Of a stretch of 64,000 nt of DNA, positions 10,560 through 20,870 are shown piece by piece; position 1 is the first letter of the stretch, and each line of letters opens with the position of its first letter. This DNA comes from Costus lasius (lineage: Eukaryota; Streptophyta; Magnoliopsida; Zingiberales; Costaceae). The notes below the pieces were generated by a model. The model was not told where the DNA came from, searched no databases, and worked only from the letters and a program-made list of their open reading frames with translations. Made by a program: the position numbers and the translations under genes. The stretch lies in contig CM050451.1 in NCBI GenBank assembly GCA_027563935.2, positions 34,859,565 to 34,923,564 on the forward strand, in the 5' to 3' direction.

Positions 10560-12764
10560 ATGACTACTAGAGTCAATCCCCTAAGAGGCAATAGACGACC
10601 CATCAAGAGATGGGATGACATGATAAAAGAAATATATGACCCTACATCTCTCAATGACCCTACATCTCTCCATGAAAAATTGCTTACCCAAGAGAACATG
10701 AGTGTAGCTGAATATATACTAAAGTTCAAAACCCTCTACCATAGTACTAGAGAAGCTCCTAGGGTTATGCTTAACCGGTTTAGAGATGGTCTTAACTTTG
10801 AGATTAAGAGAGCTCTCACCTACTACCCCATATACACAATAGAAGATGCTTTTCAAATAGCTAGTGAGGTGGAGCAAAATCTTAAGAGATTTTATAAAAG
10901 GAAAATTGACCATCCAAGACCCAAAGCCCCTAAGGTAGTCAACCAAACCATGGAGCTCAATCAAGCCTTAGAACCAAAGCTACCCTCCCAAAGCCAATCT
11001 CAAATCAAGTCTAGGGAACCCATTGAAGACTTACCTCCATGTCAAATCATGTTGTCCATAAAACCCAAACAAGAACTCAACCAACTTAAGGAAAACTCTC
11101 TTGACATCCACATAGGTCATACTAAGTCCACACCTTTAAGAACAATCTCACCTAAGCCTATGGAAGAACTTGAACCCAATCATATTAGGCTAGACTTAGT
11201 GGAAGCTATCCTACCCTTAGTAACCTATGAGACTAGTTTGCCTCACCCTTTAGGGATCCCATGTTTAGATCAAGTGCTTGAACCATGTGAACCTACTCTT
11301 CATGACATAGGAAAAACTTTAGAGAACTCTTCAATAGGTTGTGAACACTTAGGTTCCAAGCCACTTGACCATAGTGAAAGTTTAGATGAGCCTCTAGACA
11401 CTTTAGAAATCCAACACCTTCAATTAGAGGACCATCACACTTTAGGCTTGACTCAACCTAAGTTTGAACCTTTCTCTATGGATGATCGGCCTAAGTATCT
11501 TACTCAACCATATTTAGAGATTAAGGTAGACATACCATCTTGTCTAGGCCCTTCTTTGACCACTTTTGGGCCATCTAGCACTAAACTTTCCAAGTTAGGC
11601 CTAAACCCACCTCTAGAGCCCAAACTTTTACACATAGAGAATCCTTCACCTTTAGATCTCAACCCACATGAGTTAGGATCCCTTACTTTGCCTAAGATGG
11701 AACCCATGCTAGATCCTTTTCTCATTGACCAAGATCCTAAGTCCCAAACATTAGGAGAACCTCAACTTCAAGGCCTAGAAGACTTGACCTTTGATCCAAT
11801 GACCCATGAAACATATCTCTTAGGTCTTGCCACCCACACTCCTAAGCCACATTTAGGGCCAATTGAACATGGGCTTATAACCCAAGGCTCTAGGGATGAC
11901 CCTACTCAAGTTGACCCCATAGGGACTGACCTATATCAACCTTCTCCTTATGACATGATAGAGCTCCCCCAGTTTAGCTTTGAAGATCTTACTCCAGATA
12001 TGGGAGAGCCATTTCTTTTTTCCTTAGGAAGTCCAATCCTAGAGGCGCCCCTCACCCTTCTTGAGTTAGACATTAGCTCACCTGAATATGAAGTAGAATA
12101 TACTTTAGATCCTCTTGAGTTTCCCATGCTAGGATATGATTTAGAACCTAACTTGTCTGAGTTGGCAACATCCCCCATCTCTCCTTTAGACCTTGAGTCT
12201 GGCCTTAGTACTCCAGGGTTAAAGAAAATTCAATTGAATAATGATTTGCTTTCCCTCCCAGAACTTGAACACTTTGAGTTTGTTATACCTGAATCTTTTA
12301 GTAGGCCTGTATACCACAAACATACTAATGAATATGGCCGAGAAAGGACATTCTGTGTAGGAGACCCTGAATTTAAGGAGCATGAAGATTGGGATGAAGA
12401 GATTGATTGCTGTGATGCTGTTGACACTGATTTTTGGACCCCCATCACTTTTGATGTGGATGACTTCATATTGCATAAGCATCATTCCACCCCATACTAT
12501 GACCCCACTTGTGAGCATATGATTGAGTCCATCCTTGAGGACCAAACCCATTTCACCCGTGATAAGGTAGAGTTACTCTACTTAGTTGGATATGACCATG
12601 GTGAAGAGGGTTGGCTCCCCGAGGAAGAACTCACCCTTACTACCTCAAAGCTCCTCTTGGATAAGGACAATTCTTCGGAGAAGAATTTTTCTCACCCGGG
12701 GAGAGCTGATGTGGGGAGGCGACATGACCCACGGAAATACAAATGGAGTTTAAGGTTACCCTAG
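10560..12764 (+). CDS. E1 Gag-like protein with long acidic Pro/Leu-rich tail (734 aa)
   Basis: Single intact frame; I start at the ATG at 10560 because the frame upstream has no earlier ATG. Residues about 15-115 resemble a Ty3/gypsy Gag core (RPIKRWDDMIKEIY; MSVAEYILKFKTLYH; RFRDGLNFEIKRAL; TIEDAFQIASEVEQNL), but the usual N-terminal Gag section is missing and there is no zinc knuckle. The remaining ~600 residues are a low-complexity tail rich in Glu, Pro, Leu and Asp, with recurring LEP, LDP and LGP patterns. Near the end is NEYGRERTFCVGDPEF, which has a counterpart in E2. The last ~19 codons read into the 3' LTR. The Gag role is inferred; the function of the tail is unknown. Intactness suggests recent activity in trans. 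Confidence 0.85.
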   Translation: MTTRVNPLRGNRRPIKRWDDMIKEIYDPTSLNDPTSLHEKLLTQENMSVAEYILKFKTLYHSTREAPRVMLNRFRDGLNFEIKRALTYYPIYTIEDAFQIASEVEQNLKRFYKRKIDHPRPKAPKVVNQTMELNQALEPKLPSQSQSQIKSREPIEDLPPCQIMLSIKPKQELNQLKENSLDIHIGHTKSTPLRTISPKPMEELEPNHIRLDLVEAILPLVTYETSLPHPLGIPCLDQVLEPCEPTLHDIGKTLENSSIGCEHLGSKPLDHSESLDEPLDTLEIQHLQLEDHHTLGLTQPKFEPFSMDDRPKYLTQPYLEIKVDIPSCLGPSLTTFGPSSTKLSKLGLNPPLEPKLLHIENPSPLDLNPHELGSLTLPKMEPMLDPFLIDQDPKSQTLGEPQLQGLEDLTFDPMTHETYLLGLATHTPKPHLGPIEHGLITQGSRDDPTQVDPIGTDLYQPSPYDMIELPQFSFEDLTPDMGEPFLFSLGSPILEAPLTLLELDISSPEYEVEYTLDPLEFPMLGYDLEPNLSELATSPISPLDLESGLSTPGLKKIQLNNDLLSLPELEHFEFVIPESFSRPVYHKHTNEYGRERTFCVGDPEFKEHEDWDEEIDCCDAVDTDFWTPITFDVDDFILHKHHSTPYYDPTCEHMIESILEDQTHFTRDKVELLYLVGYDHGEEGWLPEEELTLTTSKLLLDKDNSSEKNFSHPGRADVGRRHDPRKYKWSLRLP
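12681..12706 (+). other. Polypurine tract region of E1
   Basis: Purine-rich gaagaa and ggggagag segments end just before the 3' LTR at 12707. This is the usual position of the plus-strand primer. The local peptide (NSSEKNFSHPGRADVG) parallels NNSLGKNFFHPRRNDG in E2, so coding sequence and tract overlap in this family. Confidence 0.7.
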
Positions 12765-14917
12765 TTAGGGCACCTAAATTTCCATCTCTTGCATTGCATG
12801 CATTTTTAAGTTAGATTTTCATTCCTTGCATTACATGCATCATTTAAGTCCCCTAGCATAACTTGCATCATATGGTAGGTTAGATCCACCCTCAAATTAC
12901 ATCACGTAGTTACATTTCTAGGTTCCGCCACTTATGTATGGTAGGTTAGTGCATGCAATTAATGTAATAGATTAGGTCAACTCCATTTGGGGAACACAAG
13001 CCAAATCAGGTCAACACAACTCAAAATGGTGCCTAGAACCAATCAGCCCATTTGGTGGAGTATTCTCAACAAAGCTACTCAAAACAAATATCCACTCATC
13101 CTCGGTGGCAGCCAAGTGGAATTTGCCTTCACTCCCCCAACCGCCATTTCCCTTTTGAAGTAAGAAGACAGATGATACAGCTCTCACCTATCCTATCAGC
13201 AGTCAATTGAGGAAAGAGGTCAGCCATCAATGGAAGGGACAACCCCCCAAGACACCCCACCAAATGCAGACTTCTACCTTCCCATTTCCAGCAAATTCCA
13301 GCTTCGGTCTCCGTGGAGTTCCATCAGCTTTACGGAAGCTGGAAAGAGCCGTTGGCAGCACCCTATAACTTGTAATCCCCTGAGAACAAATGGTAGAGTT
13401 GAATGTTTTGAAAAACAATCCTGAAGTGTGTCTTCTCGCTGAAGTGTGTCTTCTCGCCTCAACTCTCCTCCTCTACCCTTCCATGAAATGAATTAAATCC
13501 TCATGCTCTTCTCGTCGCTGCCATTTCGTCAACTCCGTGCCGCCAATCCAGGAGGCGGATCGAGCTGAAACTTCAGCCACGTCTCCTCCTCTTCCGGTCA
13601 ATCACACAGCCGGGACGATTTCCCCATCCGACGGCTGGATCGCCGGAATCGGGAGATTTCCGGTGACGCCCAGCCTTCCGCCCCTGTTTTCGCTTCCTCC
13701 AACTGTTCGACGTCGACCTCCTCCTACCGGCCACCGTTTGCTCCCAAACTCCGGCCACGAGTTCGCCCTGACCTGAGGAACCTCCAGCTGTAGCAGGTCC
13801 GGCTTTCGGGTAGTGTAAGATGAACGCCGGCAGTCCCTGCTCGAAGTCGCGTCTTCCCCTGTTTCCGCCCGAAGCAGGGCAACGCTGACGCCGCCCGCTT
13901 CCCGACGCCCAGGCGCGGCCGCTGACCGCCGAACCCCATCGGATAGCATCGACGACGTGACTCCTGGCACCCTACAAGCACCGCCAGTCATCGGCGCCAC
14001 CGGAGGAGGCTCACCGCCCAAACCTGTTCGCCCCTGCTCCTGATCTGGCTCGTCACCAGCGCCTGTCTCCTCCCTGCAGCCTCGAGTTCTGCTGGCCATC
14101 CTTCCCCTCGCCTCTACAGCCACCAATGACGCCGTAGCTGTTGTTCCGGCAATCCCTGCCAGCTGACGGGAGGCTAACAACCTCACGCGAGAAACTTCCT
14201 AGCTTAGTAACGTGACCTGGTTCAGCCCCTTGTCCTCCAAGAGTGAGCTAAGTCTCTAATTTTTGTGTTTCTTTCTAATTCCTTCAAGAGCATCTTACTA
14301 CACCCTTGCTTGATTATTGTAGGATTATGGCGCTTGAAATGGGAGTTCATCTTGGCGCAAGTTGTCCCTCTCTCTAAATAGTTTAGTCTATTCCTTGTTA
14401 GGCAAGAGAACTAGGAGGCCTAACCTCCCTCTTGAAGTTTTGCTTGTAAAAGACTTTTAACCTTTTATCACTCACTCACCTACACATGTGTGGGATGCTG
14501 TAATGCCATGGATGTAAGCTCATAGGGCCCTACTTCGTGAGATTCCACCATTGGACCGGTGAAGAACGGGAAGGACACCCTTTCTATTCTCAAAGGGTGC
14601 AAGGTGAGTTCCTCCCTTAGATTAGCCCTAGTTTCTTATGGTAGAGTCGCATGCTAGATTTCTTTAATGTTGTAGAACCGCATGCTATGTCTACTTGAGG
14701 TTTTAGAATCACATGATAAGCTTTACTAGAATTGCATGTATAGATTTACCGCTTTCCTAGAACAGCATGTTTAATTTCGATTTTCTTATTATAAAATTAC
14801 AAAAAAAACTATGGTGCAAAAGCGTTAGTTTAAATAGGATTTCATAGTTATATCTTAATAGCAAATGTTTTCAAAAAAAAGCGTTGTTTGAATGTTGCAT
14901 GCTTGGCCCCCCCATCA
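12707..14917 (+). repeat. 3' LTR of E1
   Basis: Direct repeat of 8190-10400 with a constant offset of 4,517 bp and no difference noticed by eye. All frames seen in the 5' copy recur with the same residues. It is followed by the second AGAAC. Confidence 0.95.
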
Positions 14918-15006
14918 AGAACAATCTTAAGGTGTCCGTACCAGTCTGAGAAGTTTGGCCCAGCAAACTTCTCCCTTTCCAGTAGGGATCGCACATTGAA
15001 GCTCAT
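14918..15006 (-). pseudogene. N-terminus of element B gag, cut off by E1
   Basis: Reading leftward from the ATG at 15006, the peptide begins MSFNVRSLLEREKF and continues with SDWYGHLKIVL. This matches the N-terminus of the element D Gag (LSLRSLLDKDKLVG...FMDWHRNLRIVL). The frame continues at 8184 once E1 and one TSD copy are skipped. The first five bases (14918-14922) are the right AGAAC copy. Confidence 0.88.
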
Positions 15007-16763
15007 GGTGTTCGTTGCTGCAGGAATCTACAACAATGCAAGAACAGCAAGGTCAGTATCAATGTTTAGAATCAATCCAGGACTTAAGAAAGATTCTTTT
15101 CTCACTATTTTATCTGACTGAAAAATCCATTAATCAGTCCGAAAGAGTAACACTCTTTTAGTGAGATGGGATCCAGATTTCATACTTGGTCTCCGCGTCC
15201 CGCTCAGGCGAGATAAGATGCACAGAGAGTACAAGCACTAATTTCTGGTAGGCAGTCCCTGCCAATCACCAGCCCGTGCGATTCCCCTTCATCTGGGCAA
15301 TCCAGCAGACTGTGCCAACTGAGTTGGTACAACACAGTCTCTGATCCCACAGATGGCTGCCTCCATATAACTCACATATGCTCAGTATGTAGCCTACATG
15401 GTCAAGCTGACCTGACCTACTCCCTGGACCACCACGTGCTATGCTGAGCAACGAGAAGCGATAAATCCCTTCTCTGTAGCACGCAGGTGTAATCACACAC
15501 CGTCTGAAGATAGATGGGCGTGCCCACTGAGTGGGTACAACACGGCCCCAACGATAGTCAGAACAGTGAGGTTTCGCGTCAGAAGGCATACGTGCTTGAT
15601 ATTTTAGCGTTGGATTTTAACGGTCTTTTATCTTCTTAACTATCATACAAACCCTATGGTGATAGCAGAAGATAAATAAATCATGCATTTCTAATTATTT
15701 AAACAATAAAGGAAAGCATGATGATCTTATGTGGTAAACGCCCATTAAGCCTAAGTAAGACCTTAATTTAACTTAAGCGCCCACTGCAGCTCAGGTGCGC
15801 CCACCAGGTAAATGCGCCTGTCCCAGAGTCGAACCCTGGACCTCCCACCTGGTCAAGCCACTGCTGCATGCGCCTCTGCCAAGTGTGCTCTGTGCTCTTG
15901 TCTGATTAAAATACATTTTAATCTATCTAGACAAGATTAACTCACAGGTCAATTACACATTATAAATTAAATAACATGTGATACGCAGATCACAATAAAA
16001 TTAATTTACAATTTACTTCCAGGCACGCAGGCCCCAGCACAGCACACATTAAAAGGGCAACCCACATAAGATGAAATAGACACTCATCATGGTATGCAAT
16101 CAACATGTGATCCATTACAAGAAAATAAAATTTTTCGAAATCCCATTGGAATCAATTTTAATTTTCTTATGTGCCTTACTACCTTACAACGGTCCATTAC
16201 TAGGGATCCACTCATCAGACCTAGTCTTATCCACTGCCCTTGCATGCACCAAGTCCTAACTGACTTGAGTTGACCCAATGGTCAACCATGCATGCGCTGG
16301 GCTGAACAACCCTCATGAGTTCTGGCAAACGGGTGTGACCCCGGGCCTAACTCATTTGGCATTCACTGGTTGTCTCAACCAGACATCGCTACACGCTCTT
16401 GATGCAGTCGACCTATAGCTACCTCGTGCTTGCGCACAGGTGCCATCTGGTCGACCCATCTAGGCTGTCAGATGGTCTGATCAGACTGGTTGGATCTTAA
16501 CTAGGTGATGATTTCAACCCTACTAACCCGTCTAAGGGTTTATAGCAAGCGCTTAGATCTAATGGGGGGGCGCGCAAGATAAGTTTTTGACAAAAACATT
16601 AACATGCGCCAACATACACATCATACATGCGCAACTTAAGAATAAACATACATCTAAAGGCTAGCATGTATATTTCGCATGATGATAGTTTTAGATCTAA
16701 TCATAAACGCAAAGCATGGATCACAATAACGCAAAGCAATCATATAAGATCATGCATAACCTT
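15007..16763 (-). other. Untranslated leader of copia element B
   Basis: About 1.75 kb between primer-binding site and gag. The part next to gag resembles the leader of element D ('gtgagatgggatcc', the 'cgcgtccc' block). The part from about 15745 on resembles the leader of A. No convincing gene: the 107-codon minus frame at 15266-15589 is not shared with the other leaders. A short tRNA-like insertion is at 15812-15875. Confidence 0.75.
15812..15875 (-). repeat. Short insertion with tRNA box-B-like sequence and 8-bp direct repeats
   Basis: Compared with the leader of A (around 2190-2225), B has about 56 extra bases bounded by ATGCGCCT at 15812-15819 and 15868-15875. The minus strand contains GGTTCGACTCTGG, close to the RNA polymerase III box B consensus, and TGGCTTGACCAGG upstream, a weak box A candidate. 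It is far shorter than a normal SINE and could equally be a slippage product. Confidence 0.4.
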
Positions 16764-16766
16764 GGC

Positions 16767-16778
16767 ACTCTGATACCA
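16767..16778 (-). other. Primer-binding site of element B
   Basis: The minus strand reads TGGTATCAGAGT, one base different from the tRNA-iMet type site, two bases from the LTR at 16781. This shows that LTR 16781-18468 is a 5' LTR. Confidence 0.88.
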
Positions 16779-16780
16779 AT

Positions 16781-18468
16781 TGTAGGACCCCTTTCGAGAG
16801 GGGGGCGAAACCCATAGCCATGTAAATTTCTTTTTCGGCAGCGGAATTAGGGTTTCATAAGGATCGCATACATCATATATGATCAACTTAAAATTGCATA
16901 GATCTTAGATGGAATCATACCATAGCCATTGCTTAGATGGCGGCTTGGAAGAAGAAGGCAATAAGGCTTTCCTCCAAAGATGACGCACACAAGTTGAGTG
17001 GTCGGCTACTCCTTGTGACTCCTTGTGCTAGCAAGGATCTCCAAGTGTCCTTTTGTGTGTGTTGAAGAGAAGAGATGAATCTTCTATGCTGATTGAACCT
17101 TCTCCTTTGGCGTGAAGATCACCCAAGACGAGCGCAAGAGCACAAGTCGGCGAGAGAGTCACCCCACATTCGAAAACGTTGGGGATTAACCAAAGGAAGA
17201 AAAACGCCTTTCTAAAAATAGAAAGCACTAAGTCCTCATTCAATCCCACGTTACCCACGTTACCTTCGAACGTCTCTCATTCGAATCAAGCGTTCACATA
17301 AGTGAACCGATTCAATTCATTCGGTTCAATGCATTTGGTTCAAAGACCAAATCAAATCAACATTGGTTCAGATCTCATTAAACCAAATGGTTCAAGATCT
17401 AACCGTTCATCTCTCGATGCTCTCGATCTCACCGATCTAGCATCCAATCTCTCGATCGAAGCTTACCGATCTCAAGCCCTAATCAATCAAACATGATCAG
17501 ACCAGATCTCACTTACAATCAGAGTTTAAACTCCTTTAAACTGAACCAAAACAATCCAGTCCACACGATCTGACATAAGTAAGCCATATCATCAAATTGT
17601 GCGACCCTAAGGGTTTCCTTTAAATGTCGGTAACGATAACTTACGTTATCACGATCAGTGAGGGGTATCTAGCAACACATCACTGTCTCCCGATATAAAG
17701 GAAAGAGTCTTCCAAGACTACACCCAAACCACAGCACAAGTGTGAATCCACTTCACTAGGCATACATGTTTCCTTTGCCACTGGATGTTCTTATTGGACA
17801 AGCGTGTCAAGCCTGTAACTCCAATATGATGAGCATGATTAGATCAGATGATCATAGTCACCTGGGTATGGCCATACACTTTCTCAATCATCTCATTCAG
17901 GGGGGCCCCTTTAGAACATCACACTCCAATCAAGGAGACGGCAATCCTATATCTATCACTAGTGTCCTAACCTGACTCATGATCATTATCCAAGATAGTC
18001 TATAACCATTATGTTTCAAATGATATTGAACTACCTCAAAACAATGACAATCATCATTTAGAAACACAAGTGATCTCAAGTCAGAGGACATGTGCCACTT
18101 GTTGCAAACAAGGATTATTCACATTGTGACAAGCAATTGAATATCCTAGTAGGGTCTGTCCAGTACATCCAATGTACCCATGAGTCTACATCTTATTCCA
18201 TGCTCGAAGCATCCTATAAGATTAGAACACATATTAGTCTCAATCATATCAAGGCTGTCTCATGTTCACCAAGATATCTCGACTAAGGACATTACAGCAT
18301 GTCAGCCAAGCTGAACAGCATTGAGACATTATTCAGAAGCACACTTATTGCGGCAGACAATGTAACAAACTGAATAACAACCATTGCCTTTATAAACATA
18401 AGAGTTTATACATGATACTGAAAGAATCCCAAGGCCTCAAACATTAGCCATAAGGGCATACCCCAACA
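16781..18468 (-). repeat. 5' LTR of copia element B (1,688 bp)
   Basis: Same family as 3141-4849. The left end is tgtaggacccctttcgagag (C/G-run stem) and the right end is the complement of TGTTGGGGTATGCCCTTATG. The right flank is Athila-like gag of element C; TCAAT (18469-18473) is the predicted target duplication, whose partner would lie left of the window. Confidence 0.9.
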
Positions 18469-18896
18469 TCAATATCAAAATTATCAACAACAGAGTGAGA
18501 TTCATTAAAGTTCACATAAGGCTCAATCTCAAAATAATCGTAATCACAGAGGGATTTTTCTATTTCAAGTTCCTCAGTATCAAATTCAAATTGTGGTTCA
18601 GAAACATGATCATAGCAATCATCATATAAAGTTCGGTTTTCCCATCTAGAATACAATTGATCTTGTTCTTGCCATGATAAATTTGGTTTTAAAAATGGGC
18701 AATCAGAGGAACAATGATCAGGATATCCACAAATAATGCAATATTCAGAAGAACAAGATTGCATATAAGATTTAAATTGATCTACAAGAGAATTACCATT
18801 TGGCATGTATAACTCACCTCTTTCAGTTGCCCAGGAGTTGTGATTAAAAGACATGTTTTCAAATCTATCAAGAACAGAAAGATAATCCAACACCAA
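18469..18896 (-). pseudogene. Athila-like element C: Gag C-terminal part with zinc knuckle
   Basis: The minus-strand frame contains MSFNHNSWATERGELYMPNG, typical of the segment before the nucleocapsid in Athila-type Gag and parallel to MTLNHNQWTAGRGVLYKPSQ of element H. An intact CCHC knuckle (CIICGYPDHCSSDC) and an acidic region follow. The frame is cut at 18468 by the LTR of element B. The first Met of the frame is not a true start, since Gag should begin further right; the upstream part up to the leader is too decayed to call. Confidence 0.8.
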
Positions 18897-19185
18897 TCAA
18901 TCAAAAATTTTTATTTTTTTATTTTTTCAGAATATAAAAAAAGTAGAAAATCTAAAACACAAGCAAATTCACAAATCTTCAGATATCACAGTTCTATCAC
19001 AACTATGAAAATCCAAAACCTGCAAAAAGAAAAAACAAACTTAAATCTAAAATAAAAATACTGAGTCTAGCAATACTAACAACTATTTTGATATTAACAA
19101 AACTAAGGTCCCCGGCAACGGCGCCAAAAACTTGATAGCCTGAAAGGGAACACTACAAGTCTGGCACGCGTGTACCTTGGACTAA
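18897..19185 (-). other. Leader of Athila-like element C, degenerate
   Basis: AT-rich sequence between the primer-binding site and gag remnants. I see no gene. It contains a duplicated primer-binding site (separate entry). Confidence 0.6.
19109..19138 (-). repeat. Second copy of the element C primer-binding site
   Basis: The 30 bases at 19109-19138, comprising the site and the end of the LTR (minus: TATCA then AGTTTTTGGCGCC...), are repeated exactly at 19186-19215, 77 bp away. Only the copy at 19186 borders the real LTR. Confidence 0.85.
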
Positions 19186-19203
19186 TCCCCGGCAACGGCG
19201 CCA
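19186..19203 (-). other. Primer-binding site of element C (tRNA-Asp type)
   Basis: The minus strand reads TGGCGCCGTTGCCGGGGA, complementary to the 3' end of plant tRNA-Asp and typical of Athila-type gypsy elements. It lies six bases from the LTR at 19210. Confidence 0.85.
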
Positions 19204-20125
19204 AAAACTTGATAGGCTTCCGTAAGTGCACGAAATGATCGAAGTAATAAAAATATCAAACCACAGAGACCTTATTGTTAATTACCAAATAATTAGTTTC
19301 TCGCTAGCTAAGTAAACCAAATATGATGCAAATAAGTAATAGAAATAACGCTAAAGATAATCAGAGAGATAAACATGGGACTAGGGTTTCATCCACCTTA
19401 ATTTCAATGATAAGATATAAATAAAAAGGTTCGTCAATCAAATCTTGCTACAATAAAGACCTAATTTACTTTATAAAGGGATTATCTCACTTTCATGCAG
19501 ACAATCAAGCATAGATAAATCCTCACTTTCGCGCAAGATTTATCCCAGGCTAAAGATAAGCAAATCATCAATCAGAGAATTCAAATATCACTTTCGTGCA
19601 TCCGAATCCTAGGTTGATAATCTCTAGTGGAATCTCAAGGATCACTTTCGTGCATCCGAACCTCAACACTAGTTTTACTCATGGATCTCAAACGTTCTGA
19701 TCCTCACTTTCGTGCAAGATCTCCACGTTTGACAAATAGACTCGATCTATAGATTCATGTTATAATTATGGCAATTAATTTACTAGAACAGATCAAATTA
19801 GATCTAACCTAGGGAAGGATCCTAATATGCAATTCTAGGGGTCCAAGCTCTCATGCAAATCACCTTTCAGTCTCATTGCGAAAACTCTAAGAACATAATT
19901 AATAACATGCAATTATAGAGAATCTAAGCACAATTTATCACAAGAGTAAAATTATCACAATGAAGATTATCATGACGAAAGAAAGAGTTATCTAATCATT
20001 AAAAATCAAAGGGATTAAACCCTATGTCCCAAAATATGTTTAAGCTTGCATGGAGGAAGGATTACAATAAGGCATAGTTTAGAACAATTAGAAATCAGAG
20101 AAGAAGAAGAAAACAACGTTACAAC

Positions 20126-20151
20126 ACGGGTGTAATGTATATTACACCCGT
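20126..20151. repeat. Perfect 11-bp inverted repeat with 4-base loop
   Basis: acgggtgtaat, loop gtat, attacacccgt. This is a perfect hairpin in the LTR of C, at the edge of the zone that holds the palindrome array. Confidence 0.85.
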
Positions 20152-20500
20152 AATTTCGTGATCAACAGCGTTGTCACCGCTGTTTCATCGATTTCTCCTC
20201 CGATTGGACTCCAAATGCTCTAAAACTTCTGTGGTGTCTTTCTCTCCTCCAAACGAAGCTTCTCCGTGAAAATGAAGGCCTGAGCTGCCCTCTACGCCTC
20301 TCGGCATGAGGCAAAATGCTAGCTGTCTCTCTGGTGATTTCTCCCTCGATACTGGATAAAAGTTCTTTTTTTGGTGCATGTGTATTCTCCTCTTAAAGAT
20401 GAAGTGGAAGCAACTTTCAGATTTTAATTTAGACCTCTGGATCAAAAGTTATGGCTCACGCAAGATTCGGACTCGTAAAAATCACATTTTTGACTGGGAA

Positions 20501-20870
20501 TTACGGCAGTGTAATATCTCACGGCACTGCCGTAAAATAGCTTTAGTGTTCTGTTCTGGAAATGCTAGAAAATACGGCCCGTAATTTGGTTTATGGCAGT
20601 GCCGTAATTTCGGTTGAACTTTCTGGTTGGAATATGTCTGGAAAATACGGCCCGTGTAGAAGTTTACAGCAGTGCCGTAATTTCAGTAAAGGTTTCTGTT
20701 CTAAAGACGCTCCAAAATACAGCCGTGTAAATCTTTACAGCAGTGCCGTATTTTCGCGAAAACCTTCTATTTGGAAAATCACCAAAATACGGCCGTGATC
20801 TCGATAATACGGTAGCCATGGAAAATACGGTACCGTAAAATCCCTTATGGCACTGCCGTATTTTGGTCTT
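20501..20870. repeat. Array of ~72-bp units with paired palindromes in the LTR of C
   Basis: Right-hand palindromes of the type TTACAGCAGTGCCGTAA begin at about 20519, 20591, 20664, 20735 and 20845, a spacing of 72, 73, 71 and then 110. Each is preceded by a second short inverted element such as ATACGGCCCGTGT or ACGGTACCGT. The arrangement mirrors the arrays at 26075 and 30104. Confidence 0.85.

Larger units (their letters stand above)
8190..14917 (+). mobile_element. Non-autonomous LTR element E1 (6,728 bp, Gag only)
   Basis: Complete element: 2,211-bp direct LTRs at 8190-10400 and 12707-14917, tRNA-iMet primer-binding site, one long frame and a purine-rich tract. It is flanked by AGAAC at 8185-8189 and 14918-14922. 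The LTRs begin TGATGTGGGG and end CCCCATCA; no difference or length change was noticed between them by eye. No protease, reverse transcriptase, RNase H or integrase is present. It fits the class of terminal-repeat elements that encode only Gag and are moved by partners. Confidence 0.95.
4850..18468 (-). mobile_element. Ty1/copia element B, 5' part, interrupted by E1
   Basis: Minus-strand copia retrotransposon. From its 5' end (right) it comprises LTR 16781-18468, primer-binding site 16767-16778, leader 15007-16763, start of gag 14918-15006, the E1 insertion 8190-14917, then gag to reverse transcriptase 8189-4850. Domain order Gag, protease, integrase, reverse transcriptase, RNase H is that of Ty1/copia. 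It ends in RNase H where element A is inserted; the rest should lie left of the window. The 5' LTR abuts Athila-like gag at 18469, so B itself appears to have inserted into element C. Confidence 0.88.
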
